Source of the DNA: Peptococcaceae bacterium BICA1-7
GTDB lineage: Bacteria > Bacillota > Desulfotomaculia > Desulfotomaculales > Desulfocucumaceae
Direction of reading: 5' to 3'
DNA: 64,000 nucleotides
Assembly (NCBI GenBank): GCA_000802095.1
Contig: JUEB01000033.1
Coordinates: forward strand, 124,001-188,000
The translations under genes were made by a program, and so were the position numbers. The notes beneath the pieces were generated by a model that saw only the letters and a program-made list of their open reading frames with translations, ran no database searches and had not been told where the DNA came from. This document shows, in pieces, positions 42,485-50,977 of this stretch (the stretch's first letter is position 1; each line of letters begins with the position of its first letter).

Positions 42485-42904
42485 TTACTTTATTATGCCG
42501 TCCTTTTCGGACAGGCCTAAAAACTTGGCGGTGGCCCGGCAGGGAACACTCCCATCGGGGAGCACTATCTGCCCCTCCATTATATAAAGCTTTCCCTTTC
42601 CCCCGGTGCGCCGGGACTCCAGGGAAAGAGGCACATCTATGGGCACGGCCTTGCTGAAGCGGACGGTCATTTCGGCGGTCATGGCCGGGACGTTTTGCAG
42701 CCATACCCACTGGGCCATGACCTCGTCCAGAAGGCTTGAGATGATGCCCCCGTGAACATAGCCGGTCCAGCCCTGGTGATGGGCCCCGGCGGTGAAGGTG
42801 CTGCGGCAGACGTCTCCATCCATGGTAAATGTAAGCTTTAGCCCGATGGGGTTTTTCTGGCTGCAGCCAAAGCACATACTGGTTTCTCTGATATCAATCT
42901 CCAT
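42485..42904 (-). CDS. PaaI-like hotdog-fold thioesterase
   Basis: The 139-residue hotdog protein has CFGCSQKNPIGLKLTFTMDG at the N-terminus, then GWTGYVHGGIISSLLDEVMA, the PaaI/YigI-type catalytic loop with HGG-x-x-x-x-x-x-D/E, and AEMTVRFSKAVPIDVPLSLE. It likely hydrolyses acyl-CoA. ATG 42904 is preferred over 42955 because the family starts here and AAAGGAATGG precedes it. A divergent acyl-CoA ligase starts 215 bases to its right, so related substrates are plausible. Confidence 0.83.
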   Translation of the reverse strand: MEIDIRETSMCFGCSQKNPIGLKLTFTMDGDVCRSTFTAGAHHQGWTGYVHGGIISSLLDEVMAQWVWLQNVPAMTAEMTVRFSKAVPIDVPLSLESRRTGGKGKLYIMEGQIVLPDGSVPCRATAKFLGLSEKDGIIK

Positions 42905-43118
42905 CAGGCCATTCCTTTCGCAGTGGTCCTTTAAACAGCTTCTATATTTTATCAAATGATGGCTAATTTGGCAATAATTCAGGCTTTTGGCCGCTGTATG
43001 GGAGGGGAGGGCGGTCTAAAAAATTAATAATTCCCAAAATTCAAAAATTAAAAAGGAAATTCTAAATGAATAGCTAATCAATTATCAATTAATCAGCCAT
43101 AAAAAGGAGGTATGTTTA

Positions 43119-44642
43119 ATGGATATCGGCGGGGTATTGGCTCTTAATGCCAGGAGACATCCGGAAAAGCAGGCTATTTTGTATGAGGGAAAGAGCTATA
43201 ACTACAGGGAATACAATGCCCAGGCCAATAGAATGGCCCATGCCCTGTTGGGGATGGGGATAAAAAAGGGTGATAAGGTAGCCCTGATGATGCAGAACTC
43301 CGACCGGTACTGTTTCTCCTTCTTTGGCATTCTGAAGGCCGGTGGGGTGGCGGTGCCCATGAACTTTAGGCTGGCCGCCCCCGAGGCCCTGTACGTGGCC
43401 GATCACTCGGAGAGCTCGGTGATTATTTTTGACCCGGAGTACCTGCCTCTAATTAAGGAGATAAGGGGCAGCCTGCCCGGGGTGAAGCACTTTATTCAGG
43501 CCTTTGACAGTGTGGAGGGTGAGGATGTTCTGGAGTGGGACCGGGTGGTGGAGGGGATGCCTGAAACCGACCCGGAGGTAAAGGTGGATGAGTCGGACGA
43601 CTGTGAGATTCTTTATACCTCGGGCACCACCGGGAAGCCCAAGGGGGCTCTGTTCGACCACCACAGAATAGTTCATGTGGCCTTCAACTCCTGTGTTTTT
43701 ATGGGCATCAACATGAGGTCCCGCCTGCTGCACGTGGCGCCCCTGTTTCACTCGGCCCAGCTGAACCTTTTCCTGGTGCCCGGGACTTACGTGGGGGCCT
43801 ATCACGTAATCCACAGGGTGTTTCATCCGGTCAGTGTGCTGAAGGCGCTGCAGGATGAGAAGATATCCTTCTTCTTCGGTGTCCCCACCATGTATAATTT
43901 TATGCTGCAGGTGCCCAATGTGGGGGAATATGACCTGTCATCGGTGCAGAAGTTTGGCTACGGGGCGGCCCCCATGGCCCCCGAGATGGTTAAGCAGGGC
44001 ATGCTTAAGCTTAAGACCGACCAGTTTTTCAACCTTTGCGGCCTGACCGAGGCGGGCCCGGGAGGGGTGCTGCTGGATGCCGAGGACCATTTGAGGAAGC
44101 TGGGAGCCAGCGGAAAGGCCATTATAAACACCGAGGCCCGGGTGGTGGATGACCGGGGCGGCGACATCAAGCCCGGTGAGGTGGGGGAATTCATCCTCCG
44201 GGGAGAGACTATCATGAAGTGCTACTACCGCAACCCCGAGGCCACCGCCGAGACCATAAAGGATGGCTGGCTGTACACCGGGGACCTGGCCACCATAGAT
44301 GATGAGGGCTTTATCACCCTGGTGGACAGAAGAAAGGATATGATCATCACCGGCGGGGAGAATGTATACTCCACCGAGGTGGAGCAGGTGCTGTACCAGT
44401 GCCCCGGGGTGCTGGAGGCCGCCGTCATCGGAGTCCAAAACCAGGTATGGGGGGAGACGGTGGCGGCTGTTATATGTCCCAAGCCTGACACCAGCCTGAC
44501 TGCCGAAGAGATAAGGGCCTTTTGCCTGGATAAGCTGGCCGACTACAAGGTGCCCAGGATAATCCACTTCGGCCAGGCACTGCCCAGAAATGCCTCGGGC
44601 AAGGTGCTAAAGACCAGGCTGAGGGAGCAGTACGGCAAGTAG
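43119..44642 (+). CDS. AMP-forming acyl-CoA synthetase / ligase
   Basis: The 507-residue ANL-superfamily enzyme has motif A3 YTSGTTGKPKGA, A5 NLCGLTEAGPGGV, A8 GWLYTGDLATIDDEGF and the catalytic Lys motif PRNASGKVLK near the C-terminus. It activates a carboxylic acid with ATP and forms the acyl-CoA. Chain length or aromatic preference is not readable. ATG 43119 follows AGGAGG. It stands divergently from the thioesterase. The TetR (YsiA/FadR-like) regulator at 48551 could control it, which is inference. Confidence 0.88.
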   Translation: MDIGGVLALNARRHPEKQAILYEGKSYNYREYNAQANRMAHALLGMGIKKGDKVALMMQNSDRYCFSFFGILKAGGVAVPMNFRLAAPEALYVADHSESSVIIFDPEYLPLIKEIRGSLPGVKHFIQAFDSVEGEDVLEWDRVVEGMPETDPEVKVDESDDCEILYTSGTTGKPKGALFDHHRIVHVAFNSCVFMGINMRSRLLHVAPLFHSAQLNLFLVPGTYVGAYHVIHRVFHPVSVLKALQDEKISFFFGVPTMYNFMLQVPNVGEYDLSSVQKFGYGAAPMAPEMVKQGMLKLKTDQFFNLCGLTEAGPGGVLLDAEDHLRKLGASGKAIINTEARVVDDRGGDIKPGEVGEFILRGETIMKCYYRNPEATAETIKDGWLYTGDLATIDDEGFITLVDRRKDMIITGGENVYSTEVEQVLYQCPGVLEAAVIGVQNQVWGETVAAVICPKPDTSLTAEEIRAFCLDKLADYKVPRIIHFGQALPRNASGKVLKTRLREQYGK

Positions 44643-44646
44643 CTCT

Positions 44647-44884
44647 CACTGGTACTGCTTTCCGGTCGGAAGACAGAATACAGAAGTCAGAATACAGAAG
44701 TCCGTGAAGATCTCCCGGGTCTCAATTAGCCACAGAGGGCACAGAGATCACAGAGGATTTACTATCAGGCATTACTCTGAGGTCTTAAGCAGAGTTGAGT
44801 ATTAGATTTAATAAAACCTTATATAGCATTCAGGAAGGTCTTAAAAATCTCTGTGTACTCTGTGTGCTCTGTGGCTTAAAAAGG
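44647..44884. repeat. CAGAATACAGAAGTCAG plus CACAGAG inverted-repeat element, copy 1
   Basis: It opens CTTTCCGGTCGGAAGACAGA followed by tandem-like CAGAATACAGAAGTCAG. CACAGAGGGCACAGAGATCA (44731-44750) is then matched by an inverted TCTCTGTGTACTCTGTGTGC (44848-44867), enclosing about 90 A/T-rich bases. The same layout recurs at 52392 and 59725 and partly at 55494. It could fold into a large hairpin between converging genes. No gene is present. Confidence 0.8.
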
Positions 44885-44928
44885 ACCCAGTTTTCATCTC
44901 CCTAGGTTGCTAAAGGAATTGACCAGGT

Positions 44929-46206
44929 TTATATTATTCCAAAGTACTCCGCGGCAATCCGGGCGGCGCAGCCGTCACCGCATACAGCGCACTTGCCGTC
45001 ACCGCCGGGAGGGTGATTTTCCCATACCCGGGGGTCCACCGAGGAGGCTGCCTGGGCGGCTGCATTACCGGAAACCCTGGCCCGGGCCATTTTCATGTCT
45101 TTTTCCCAGGCCACACGGCTTCCCCTGGCCAGGTCGGCGGCATGGGCGGCAATGCGGGCGGCCATGACCCCGTCTCTTACATCATCACTGGTGGGAAGCC
45201 CCAGGTGCTCGGCCGGGGTGACGTAGCACAGGAAGTCCGCCCCTGCTGCCCCGGCGATGGCCCCCCCGATGGCCGAGGTGATGTGGTCGTACCCGGGGGC
45301 CACGTCGGTGGCCAGTGTGCCCAGTATAAAGTAGGGGGCCCCGTCACAGAGCCTTTTCTGTAAAAGCATGGTGGACTCTACGTGGTGCATGGGGACGTGG
45401 CCCGGCCCCTCCACCATCACCTGGACCCCGGCGGCGTGGGCTCTGGCCACAAGCTCACCGGCCACGATAAGGCCCTGGAGCTGGGCGCCGTCCAGAGAGT
45501 CGGCGGTGGACCCGGGCCGGATGGCGTCCCCCAGGCTTAAGGTGACATCATATTTTTTAAGTATCTCCAGAAGCCGGTCAAACTGCTGGTACAGGGGGTT
45601 TTCCCTGTTGTTGTGCAGCATCCAGCCGGTAAGAAAGGCCCCGCCCCGGCTGACCACGTCGGTAACCCTGCCCCTGGCCTGAAGGCGCTTGATTACATCA
45701 AAGTTCAGGGCACAGTGGATGGCCATGAAGTCCACACCCCCGGCGGCCTGTTTTTCTATGGCGTCAAACATATCCTGGCCGGTCATGCTGACCATGGCCC
45801 CGCGCTTTTCCAGGGCGGTTACGGCGGCCTGGTAGATGGGTACGCTGCCCACCGGCACACCTGCCCTGGCCAGGGTCTGCCTCCTCATGCCGTCTATGTC
45901 CCCTCCGGTGCTCAGGTCCATCACCGAATCGCACCCTGCGGCCACGGCCACGGCCAGCTTTTTTTCCTCGTCCAGGATAAGGTCCCGGTCGCTGGAGGTG
46001 CCTATCAGCGCGTTTACCTTTATGCGCAGCCCCTCGCCTATGCCGCAAAGGCTTTTAATCTCCCGCCCCCTGTTTTTGGGTATTACTATTTTCCCCGAGG
46101 CCACCCCGGCCCTTATAAATTCCGGCGTCAGCCCCTCTGTCTGGGCCACGGCCTCCATTTCCGCGGTAATCCTGCCCGCCCGGGCCTCCAGTACCTGCGT
46201 CATCAT
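44929..46206 (-). CDS. bzaB: ThiC paralog, probable 5-hydroxybenzimidazole synthase subunit BzaB
   Basis: The ~425-residue radical SAM enzyme of the ThiC family shows MDLSTGGDIDGMRRQTLARA, FMAIHCALNFDVIKRLQARG, SLGDAIRPGSTADSLDGAQL and VMVEGPGHVPMHHVESTMLL. The C-terminal cluster motif CAVCGDGC has CX2CX3C spacing, against CX2CX4C as I know it in ThiC. ThiC converts aminoimidazole ribotide; the Bza paralogs turn the same substrate into 5-hydroxybenzimidazole, the lower-ligand precursor of cobamides. It follows another ThiC paralog by 16 bases under a cobalamin riboswitch, the diagnostic bza arrangement. The start at 46206 follows AAAGGGGG. Confidence 0.72.
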   Translation of the reverse strand: MMTQVLEARAGRITAEMEAVAQTEGLTPEFIRAGVASGKIVIPKNRGREIKSLCGIGEGLRIKVNALIGTSSDRDLILDEEKKLAVAVAAGCDSVMDLSTGGDIDGMRRQTLARAGVPVGSVPIYQAAVTALEKRGAMVSMTGQDMFDAIEKQAAGGVDFMAIHCALNFDVIKRLQARGRVTDVVSRGGAFLTGWMLHNNRENPLYQQFDRLLEILKKYDVTLSLGDAIRPGSTADSLDGAQLQGLIVAGELVARAHAAGVQVMVEGPGHVPMHHVESTMLLQKRLCDGAPYFILGTLATDVAPGYDHITSAIGGAIAGAAGADFLCYVTPAEHLGLPTSDDVRDGVMAARIAAHAADLARGSRVAWEKDMKMARARVSGNAAAQAASSVDPRVWENHPPGGDGKCAVCGDGCAARIAAEYFGII

Positions 46207-46222
46207 AAATTCCCCCTTTCTA

Positions 46223-47521
46223 TCAGCATGTCTGCCGGGCAGTGCCCAGGTATTCCGCAACAACCTTCATGGCGCAGTATTTGCCGCACATGGCGCAGCC
46301 CTCGGAGTTATCCCCGCTGCGGTCCCTCTTTATGCAGGCCGCCCTCTCCGGGTCGATGGACAGGGCTATCTGTCTGTCCCAGTCCAGCACCTTTCTGGCC
46401 TGGGAGAGCTCCAGGTCCCACCGGGCAGCCCCGGGCAGCCCCCTGGCCAGGTCTCCGGCGTGGGCGGCTATGCGGGAGGCGATAACCCCCTCCCGGACCT
46501 GCTCTGCGCTGGGAAGACCCAGGTGCTCCGGGGCGGTAACATAGCATAGGAATTGGGCTCCGGCCCAGGAGCATACCGCTCCGCCTATGGCTGCGCTGAT
46601 GTGGTCGTAGCCCGCCGCTATGTCGGTGACCACCGGGCCAAATACGAAGTAAGGGGCCCCGCCGCAGAGGCTTTTCTGCAGTGTCACCGTGGCCCTGAGG
46701 TGATTTAAGGGGACGTGGCCCGGCCCCTTGACCATTACCTGGACCCCGGCCTCCCTGGCCCTTCTCACCAGCTCTCCCAGCACCACCAGCTCCTGCACCT
46801 GGGGGCCGTCCAGTGAGTCGGCCAGGCACCCGGGCCTCATGCCGTCGGCCAGGCTGACGGTGACATCATATTTTCGGGCTATCTCCAACACCCGGTCATA
46901 GTTGGTGTAAAGAGGGTTTTCAGACTGGTTGTAGATCATCCAGCCGATCAGGTGGGACCCTCCGTAGCTCACCAGGGGGTCCACCCGATTATCCTTTTTG
47001 GCCCTCTCCACTATATCCATGGTGGTGCCGCAGTGCAGGGCCAGGAAGTCCACCCCGTCGGCGGCCTGCCTTTCCATAACGCTGAAAAGCTCTTCAACCT
47101 TCATCCGGGCGGAGGACCGGTATTTTTCTCCGGCCTCGGCCAGGGCCTGGTACAGCGGCAGGGTGCCCACCGGCCCTGTAAACATGGCCAGGGCCTCCCG
47201 CCGCATGGTGTCTATGTCTCCGCTTACGCTTAAGTCCATAATGGCGTCGGTGCCTGCCCCTGAGGCCGCCTTGATTTTTGACTTTTCCACCGGGATGGAG
47301 GCATCCCTGCCATACAGCCCAACGCTGGCGCTTACCTTGGTTCTGAGGCCGGAGCCTATTCCCGTGGGCTTTACCCCGGACCGCGCAGTGCTTCGGGGAA
47401 TAACCACCGTTCCCCCGGCCACTCCATCCAGTATGAAGTCCAAAGACACACCCTCAGCCAGGGCCACCTCCTCCATCTCACTGGTGACTTCTCCCCGCCG
47501 GGCTTTTTCCATAAGTGTCAT
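46223..47521 (-). CDS. bzaA: ThiC paralog, probable 5-hydroxybenzimidazole synthase subunit BzaA
   Basis: The 432-residue ThiC-family protein has MDLSVSGDIDTMRREALAMF, FLALHCGTTMDIVERAKKDN, SLADGMRPGCLADSLDGPQV, VMVKGPGHVPLNHLRATVTL and the iron-sulfur motif CAMCGKYC (CX2CX3C). It is the first gene behind a cobalamin riboswitch and terminator, so its repression by cobamides rather than by thiamine supports BzaA over ThiC. No TPP riboswitch is present. BzaA and BzaB together suffice to make 5-hydroxybenzimidazole in anaerobes. The methylation genes (bzaC, D, E) and cobT are not in this window. Confidence 0.72.
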   Translation of the reverse strand: MTLMEKARRGEVTSEMEEVALAEGVSLDFILDGVAGGTVVIPRSTARSGVKPTGIGSGLRTKVSASVGLYGRDASIPVEKSKIKAASGAGTDAIMDLSVSGDIDTMRREALAMFTGPVGTLPLYQALAEAGEKYRSSARMKVEELFSVMERQAADGVDFLALHCGTTMDIVERAKKDNRVDPLVSYGGSHLIGWMIYNQSENPLYTNYDRVLEIARKYDVTVSLADGMRPGCLADSLDGPQVQELVVLGELVRRAREAGVQVMVKGPGHVPLNHLRATVTLQKSLCGGAPYFVFGPVVTDIAAGYDHISAAIGGAVCSWAGAQFLCYVTAPEHLGLPSAEQVREGVIASRIAAHAGDLARGLPGAARWDLELSQARKVLDWDRQIALSIDPERAACIKRDRSGDNSEGCAMCGKYCAMKVVAEYLGTARQTC

Positions 47522-47550
47522 TTTACCGCCCCTTTTCGTAAATTAGAATA

Positions 47551-47585
47551 AAAAAAAGTCCTCAACCCAAAGGTTGAGGACTTTT
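47551..47585 (-). terminator. Riboswitch-controlled terminator before bzaA
   Basis: On the minus strand AAAAGTCCTCAACC, a short loop, GGTTGAGGACTTTT and further T lie between the riboswitch and bzaA. A 14-bp stem with a T-run here implies transcription attenuation when cobamide is bound. Confidence 0.9.
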
Positions 47586-47610
47586 CCATCATCCCCAAGC
47601 ACAGATAAAA

Positions 47611-47785
47611 GGCAGGTCTCCTGGCTAACGGGTCATCGCCTGCCCACTGCCTTCCCGGGACTGCTCCCAGTGGCCTGGCGGGGTGGCTCTCCGTACTACA
47701 GTGGTGGGTCCGCGCCGTTTGGAAACCGGTATAACCGGGCTCCACCGGACTTCCCTATTCTCCCTTAAAGGGCACCTTTTTCTGT
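47611..47785 (-). promoter_or_regulatory. Cobalamin (AdoCbl-type) riboswitch
   Basis: Read on the minus strand it shows the conserved blocks in order: AGGGAAGTCCGGTG, GCGCGGACCCACCACTGTA, AGGCCACTGGG, CCCGGGAAGGC, CGATGACCCG, and the B12 box AGCCAGGAGACCTGCC at the 3' end. It controls the following terminator and the two ThiC paralogs. Confidence 0.95.
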
Positions 47786-47836
47786 AACCGGTATAATATT
47801 CTTTTAATAAAATACGCTGCCTTTTTTATTTATCCT

Positions 47837-48523
47837 TTATTTTTTTAAGCCATGTAGATTATTTATTATCTGCACTCCGGAGCTGGTGCCTATTCTGGTG
47901 GCCCCGGCCTCTATCATGGAGAGGGCCTGGCCCAGTGTCTTTATGCCCCCCGAGGCCTTTATGCCGGTGACGGGGGATACTGTCTTTTTAATCAGTCTGA
48001 TATCTTCCACGGCGGCCCCTGCGGAACTCATTCCGGTGCTGGTTTTTATGAAGCCGGCTCCGGCTCTTTCGCATATCAGGCAGGCCGTCTCTTTCTCCCG
48101 GTCATTTAGCAGGCAGGTTTCTATGATCACCTTTACCACCGCTTCTTTTTTTACGGCCAGCGCTGCTTCCACCACTCCCCGGACATCCCTGAAAACAGAT
48201 TCCTCATTGCCGTCCTTTAAGACCCCCAGGTTTATGACCATGTCCACCTCCATGGCCCCGTTAAGCAGTGCCTCCCTGGCTTCGGCAGCCTTTACCGCCG
48301 CAGTGGCGGCCCCCAAAGGAAAACCTATTACAGTGCATACCTCCACCCCGGACCCGGCCAGTGCTCCGGCGGCCAGGGAAACCCTGGAGGGATTTACGCA
48401 CACCGTTTTGAAACGGTGGAGGGAGGCCTCGGAGCACAGCCGGAGTATATCGTCCCGGCTGGCCTCAGCCTTTAAGTTGGTGTGGTCTATCATTGATGCC
48501 ATGGTTTGGGCTGAAACTGGCAA
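47837..48523 (-). CDS. deoC: Deoxyribose-phosphate aldolase
   Basis: The 228-residue class I aldolase has the start MIDHTNLK, VCVNPSRVSLA, VIGFPLGAATAAVKAAEARE, EVDMVINLGVL, VKVIIETCLL, and the Schiff-base Lys in GAGFIKTSTGMSSAGA with a second active-site Lys in GIKASGGIKT. It splits 2-deoxyribose-5-phosphate to glyceraldehyde-3-phosphate and acetaldehyde. It lies between the riboswitch and the TetR gene and probably shares a transcript with the latter (28-base gap). Confidence 0.93.
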   Translation of the reverse strand: MPVSAQTMASMIDHTNLKAEASRDDILRLCSEASLHRFKTVCVNPSRVSLAAGALAGSGVEVCTVIGFPLGAATAAVKAAEAREALLNGAMEVDMVINLGVLKDGNEESVFRDVRGVVEAALAVKKEAVVKVIIETCLLNDREKETACLICERAGAGFIKTSTGMSSAGAAVEDIRLIKKTVSPVTGIKASGGIKTLGQALSMIEAGATRIGTSSGVQIINNLHGLKK

Positions 48524-48550
48524 TTCTTTATCCTCCGTATTTTAAAGGAT

Positions 48551-49180
48551 TTAGTGCACCGGGAGTATTTCTGCCGGGAAGGGGGGCGCCTTTCCGTCTA
48601 TTGACAGCCCCCGGGCAATTATTTCGTATACCTGAAGGGTCAGGTCAATAAGGTTATAGTGCCGGGACGAGAGCACCCAGCAGGTGGCCACCTCGTCAAG
48701 GCTCCCGAATACAATTTTACGGGCCACGTTGGGGCTTACCTGGGGGCTGAAGCTTCCCTTTTCAATGCCGTATTTAATAATCTGCTCGATCAGATTGTAA
48801 TATTCCTTTATTATCTGTGAGATATTTTTCCTGATGGAGGGGTCGGACTGGCGCAGCTCAATCTGAAGGACCGCCGCCAGATTGCGGTCTCCCTGCAGCC
48901 TGGAAAAGTGCAGGTGAATAAGGCGGGCCAGCATCTCGAAAGGGTCTTCCAGATTGCTTATCTCTTTTTCGGCCGAGGCGGTGAACTGTCCCATCTTGGT
49001 TCTGAAAAGTGAGATAAGCACATCTTCCTTATTCTCAAAGTAGAGGTATATGGTGCCGTCAGCCACTCCAGCCTCTTTTGCTATTCTGGTTACCTGGGCG
49101 TTATGATAGCCGCTCCCGGCGATCACCTTGACGGCTGCCTCAATAATGGCCTGGTATTTCTCTCCGGTTCTTTTTGCCAA
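48551..49180 (-). CDS. TetR-family regulator (FadR/YsiA-like)
   Basis: The 209-residue regulator has an N-terminal TetR HTH (YQAIIEAAVKVIAGSGYHNA, VTRIAKEAGVADGTIYLYFE, NKEDVLISLF). The C-terminal domain is like that of YsiA/FadR, the fatty-acid degradation repressor that responds to acyl-CoA (GDRNLAAVLQIELRQSDPSI). It could regulate the acyl-CoA ligase at 43119 or distant fatty-acid genes. The start ATG 49180 follows AAAGGGAGG. Confidence 0.85.
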   Translation of the reverse strand: MAKRTGEKYQAIIEAAVKVIAGSGYHNAQVTRIAKEAGVADGTIYLYFENKEDVLISLFRTKMGQFTASAEKEISNLEDPFEMLARLIHLHFSRLQGDRNLAAVLQIELRQSDPSIRKNISQIIKEYYNLIEQIIKYGIEKGSFSPQVSPNVARKIVFGSLDEVATCWVLSSRHYNLIDLTLQVYEIIARGLSIDGKAPPFPAEILPVH

Positions 49181-49238
49181 GTCAGTATTACCTCCCTTTG
49201 TGGTATTAATATTGCTTATTTGCTAGAACAATATTATA

Positions 49239-49547
49239 TCAAGGCTGCTGTACACTATTAGACGCTATTTTTTTGTCCAGGCGGGCCACGTGCACCATAA
49301 TGTGCGCCACCGCGCTGTACAGGTCAGGGGGTATTTCCACTCCGGCCCCCAGTTTTACCAGGGCCTGGGCCAAAACGCTGTCACGGTATAGCGGCACCTT
49401 CTCTTTTTCGGCTATTTCAATAATTTTAGCCGCCAGGTCGCCTTTTCCGGTGGCCACCACCACCGGAGCCTGGTCTTCCCCATGGTTGTACTTCAGGGCT
49501 GCCGCAACCTCTATTTTCTTTTTTGTCGCAGTATCCTTTTTGTCCAT
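49239..49547 (-). CDS. FlhB C-terminal-domain-like protein (YlqH)
   Basis: The ~102-residue soluble protein matches the cytoplasmic domain of FlhB/EscU: VAAALKYNHGEDQAPVVVAT, GDLAAKIIEIAEKEKVPLYR and LAQALVKLGAGVEIPPDLYS. It lacks the membrane part and the self-cleaving NPTH motif (here KYNHGED). Such stand-alone proteins (B. subtilis YlqH) occur next to YlqG, as here. The function is unknown, possibly in flagellar export substrate switching. The ATG at 49547 has GGAAG seven bases upstream. Confidence 0.78.
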   Translation of the reverse strand: MDKKDTATKKKIEVAAALKYNHGEDQAPVVVATGKGDLAAKIIEIAEKEKVPLYRDSVLAQALVKLGAGVEIPPDLYSAVAHIMVHVARLDKKIASNSVQQP

Positions 49548-49549
49548 AA

Positions 49550-50146
49550 TCACACTTCCAAATCCAGAATATAATTGCCCAGGTCTTTTGATCCCGGAAC
49601 TATATCAGAGCAGCTTTTTATACCGGGCCGGGTTATTCCAACCGCCTTCACCTGCGGGCAGCCTATTTCTTTCAGCTCTTCCAGAAGTGAGGGTAAACTC
49701 TGGTTAATATGCCGGGTGTATGACTCATCTTCTGTAAAAAAGGACACGGTCAGTGACTCTTTTCCTGAGGCCAGGTAAATCCAGAGAGACCCCATGCTTT
49801 CAGTAATCAGGTTGACAAAAACGCTGCAGAGGGCGCTATTTTCTCCGGAGGATTCTTCCCGCTGATTTTTTATGAAAAACCGTGACTCGGTGAAAAGAGG
49901 GGATTTCAGGGGCAGCGGCAAGAAATCAGGCAGGTTGCTGCCCGGGGAAGGCTGATCTGCCGGTCTTGGATTGACACCCTTGACTGCCCTGGAAGCCTCT
50001 GTGGCCGCGGTTGACTGGGGGTTCTCCACCATTTCCCTGAAAACCTCGCCCATTCCCTGTTTTGAATTGGATTTGTCCACCTTGTTCTGGCCGGCCTGCC
50101 CGGTAAGAATGTTCAGCAGGGCCGGAAGCATGCTGTTGATTTGCAT
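49550..50146 (-). CDS. YlqG-like protein (FliK-related, flagellar hook-length type)
   Basis: The 198-residue protein has a low-complexity N-terminal half (GQNKVDKSNSKQGMGEVFRE, PADQPSPGSNLPDF) and a structured C-terminal half (SMGSLWIYLASGKESLTVSF, QSLPSLLEELKEIGCPQVKA). This is the layout of FliK-C-domain-like YlqG proteins. It is directly followed by the YlqH-type gene (stop at 49550, next start at 49547). Recognition rests on layout and neighbour, so confidence is moderate. Confidence 0.55.
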   Translation of the reverse strand: MQINSMLPALLNILTGQAGQNKVDKSNSKQGMGEVFREMVENPQSTAATEASRAVKGVNPRPADQPSPGSNLPDFLPLPLKSPLFTESRFFIKNQREESSGENSALCSVFVNLITESMGSLWIYLASGKESLTVSFFTEDESYTRHINQSLPSLLEELKEIGCPQVKAVGITRPGIKSCSDIVPGSKDLGNYILDLEV

Positions 50147-50284
50147 AATTATACACTTCCGGTTATTTTATTCTATTATAATATATTATTGTCTGTCATG
50201 CGCCAGATAAAGCTTTTTTTACCATACATTATTGAAGGAATTTTTGCCGGGTGGGAAGAAAAGGGCTCCAGGGAGGTATGCTAA

Positions 50285-50935
50285 TTGGATATAGCAGCTA
50301 TTTTTACAACAGCCTTCGTAGTGGGTTTTTCCGGGGCCATGATGCCGGGGCCGCTGCTGGCGGCCACTGTTGGCGAGAGCGCCAGGCGGGGCTTTGTGGC
50401 GGGGCCCCTTATAGTTCTGGGGCACGCCCTGCTGGAACTTACCCTGGTTATTCTGCTGGCTCTGGGCCTGGCGTCTATACTGGCCGGTGAGTGGGTAAAA
50501 ATTTTCATAGGTATAGTGGGAGGATTGTTTTTATTGTATTTTGGCTGGACCATGTCCAGAGACGCACTGAAAGGAAGGGTTACCTTAAACCTTGAGGGTG
50601 AAGGGGCAGATACCGCCTCCGGCAGGGGTATGCACCCGGTGGCCACCGGCGCTCTGCTGAGCCTGTTCAACCCGTACTGGAGCATGTGGTGGGCCACTGT
50701 AGGGCTTTTGTATATAACCCAGGCCCTGCAGGGAGGCATAATGGGCATAACCTCCTTTTATTCGGGACATATTCTTTCCGATATTGTCTGGTTCAGCCTG
50801 GTGTCCGGGGCAGTGGCAGGTGGAAGGCGGTTCATCAGCCAGAAGCTGTACAGCGGTGTGCTGGTGGTGTGCGGGCTTTTTGTCACCGGGCTGGGTGTGT
50901 ATTTCATCTGGGATGCCATAAAAAGTATATTATAG
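50285..50935 (+). CDS. LysE-family exporter
   Basis: The 216-residue membrane protein has six hydrophobic helices, with FVVGFSGAMMPGPLLAATVG at the N-terminus carrying the LysE-family PGP motif, and LLSLFNPYWSMWWATVGLLY in the middle. TTG 50285 lies eight bases after GGGAGG. The LysE/RhtB family exports amino acids, but the substrate cannot be told. It is probably co-transcribed with the Memo-AMMECR1 gene 42 bases downstream. Confidence 0.85.
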   Translation: MDIAAIFTTAFVVGFSGAMMPGPLLAATVGESARRGFVAGPLIVLGHALLELTLVILLALGLASILAGEWVKIFIGIVGGLFLLYFGWTMSRDALKGRVTLNLEGEGADTASGRGMHPVATGALLSLFNPYWSMWWATVGLLYITQALQGGIMGITSFYSGHILSDIVWFSLVSGAVAGGRRFISQKLYSGVLVVCGLFVTGLGVYFIWDAIKSIL

Positions 50936-50977
50936 TGGTAAAATAAGCTATCAGCTATAAAAAGAAAGGTGATACCA

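Noticed and set aside
43938-46485. Long antisense frames opposite the acyl-CoA ligase and ThiC paralogs
   Set aside because: They are shadows caused by high GC and codon bias of the real genes and show no conserved domains.
44929-47521. Two thiC genes for thiamine biosynthesis
   Set aside because: The upstream element is a cobalamin riboswitch, not TPP, and the tandem pair is the known bza arrangement, so thiamine synthesis is the less likely role.
47600-47800. Short plus- and minus-strand frames inside the riboswitch region
   Set aside because: They overlap the conserved cobalamin riboswitch and terminator and have no ribosome sites or protein-like sequence.
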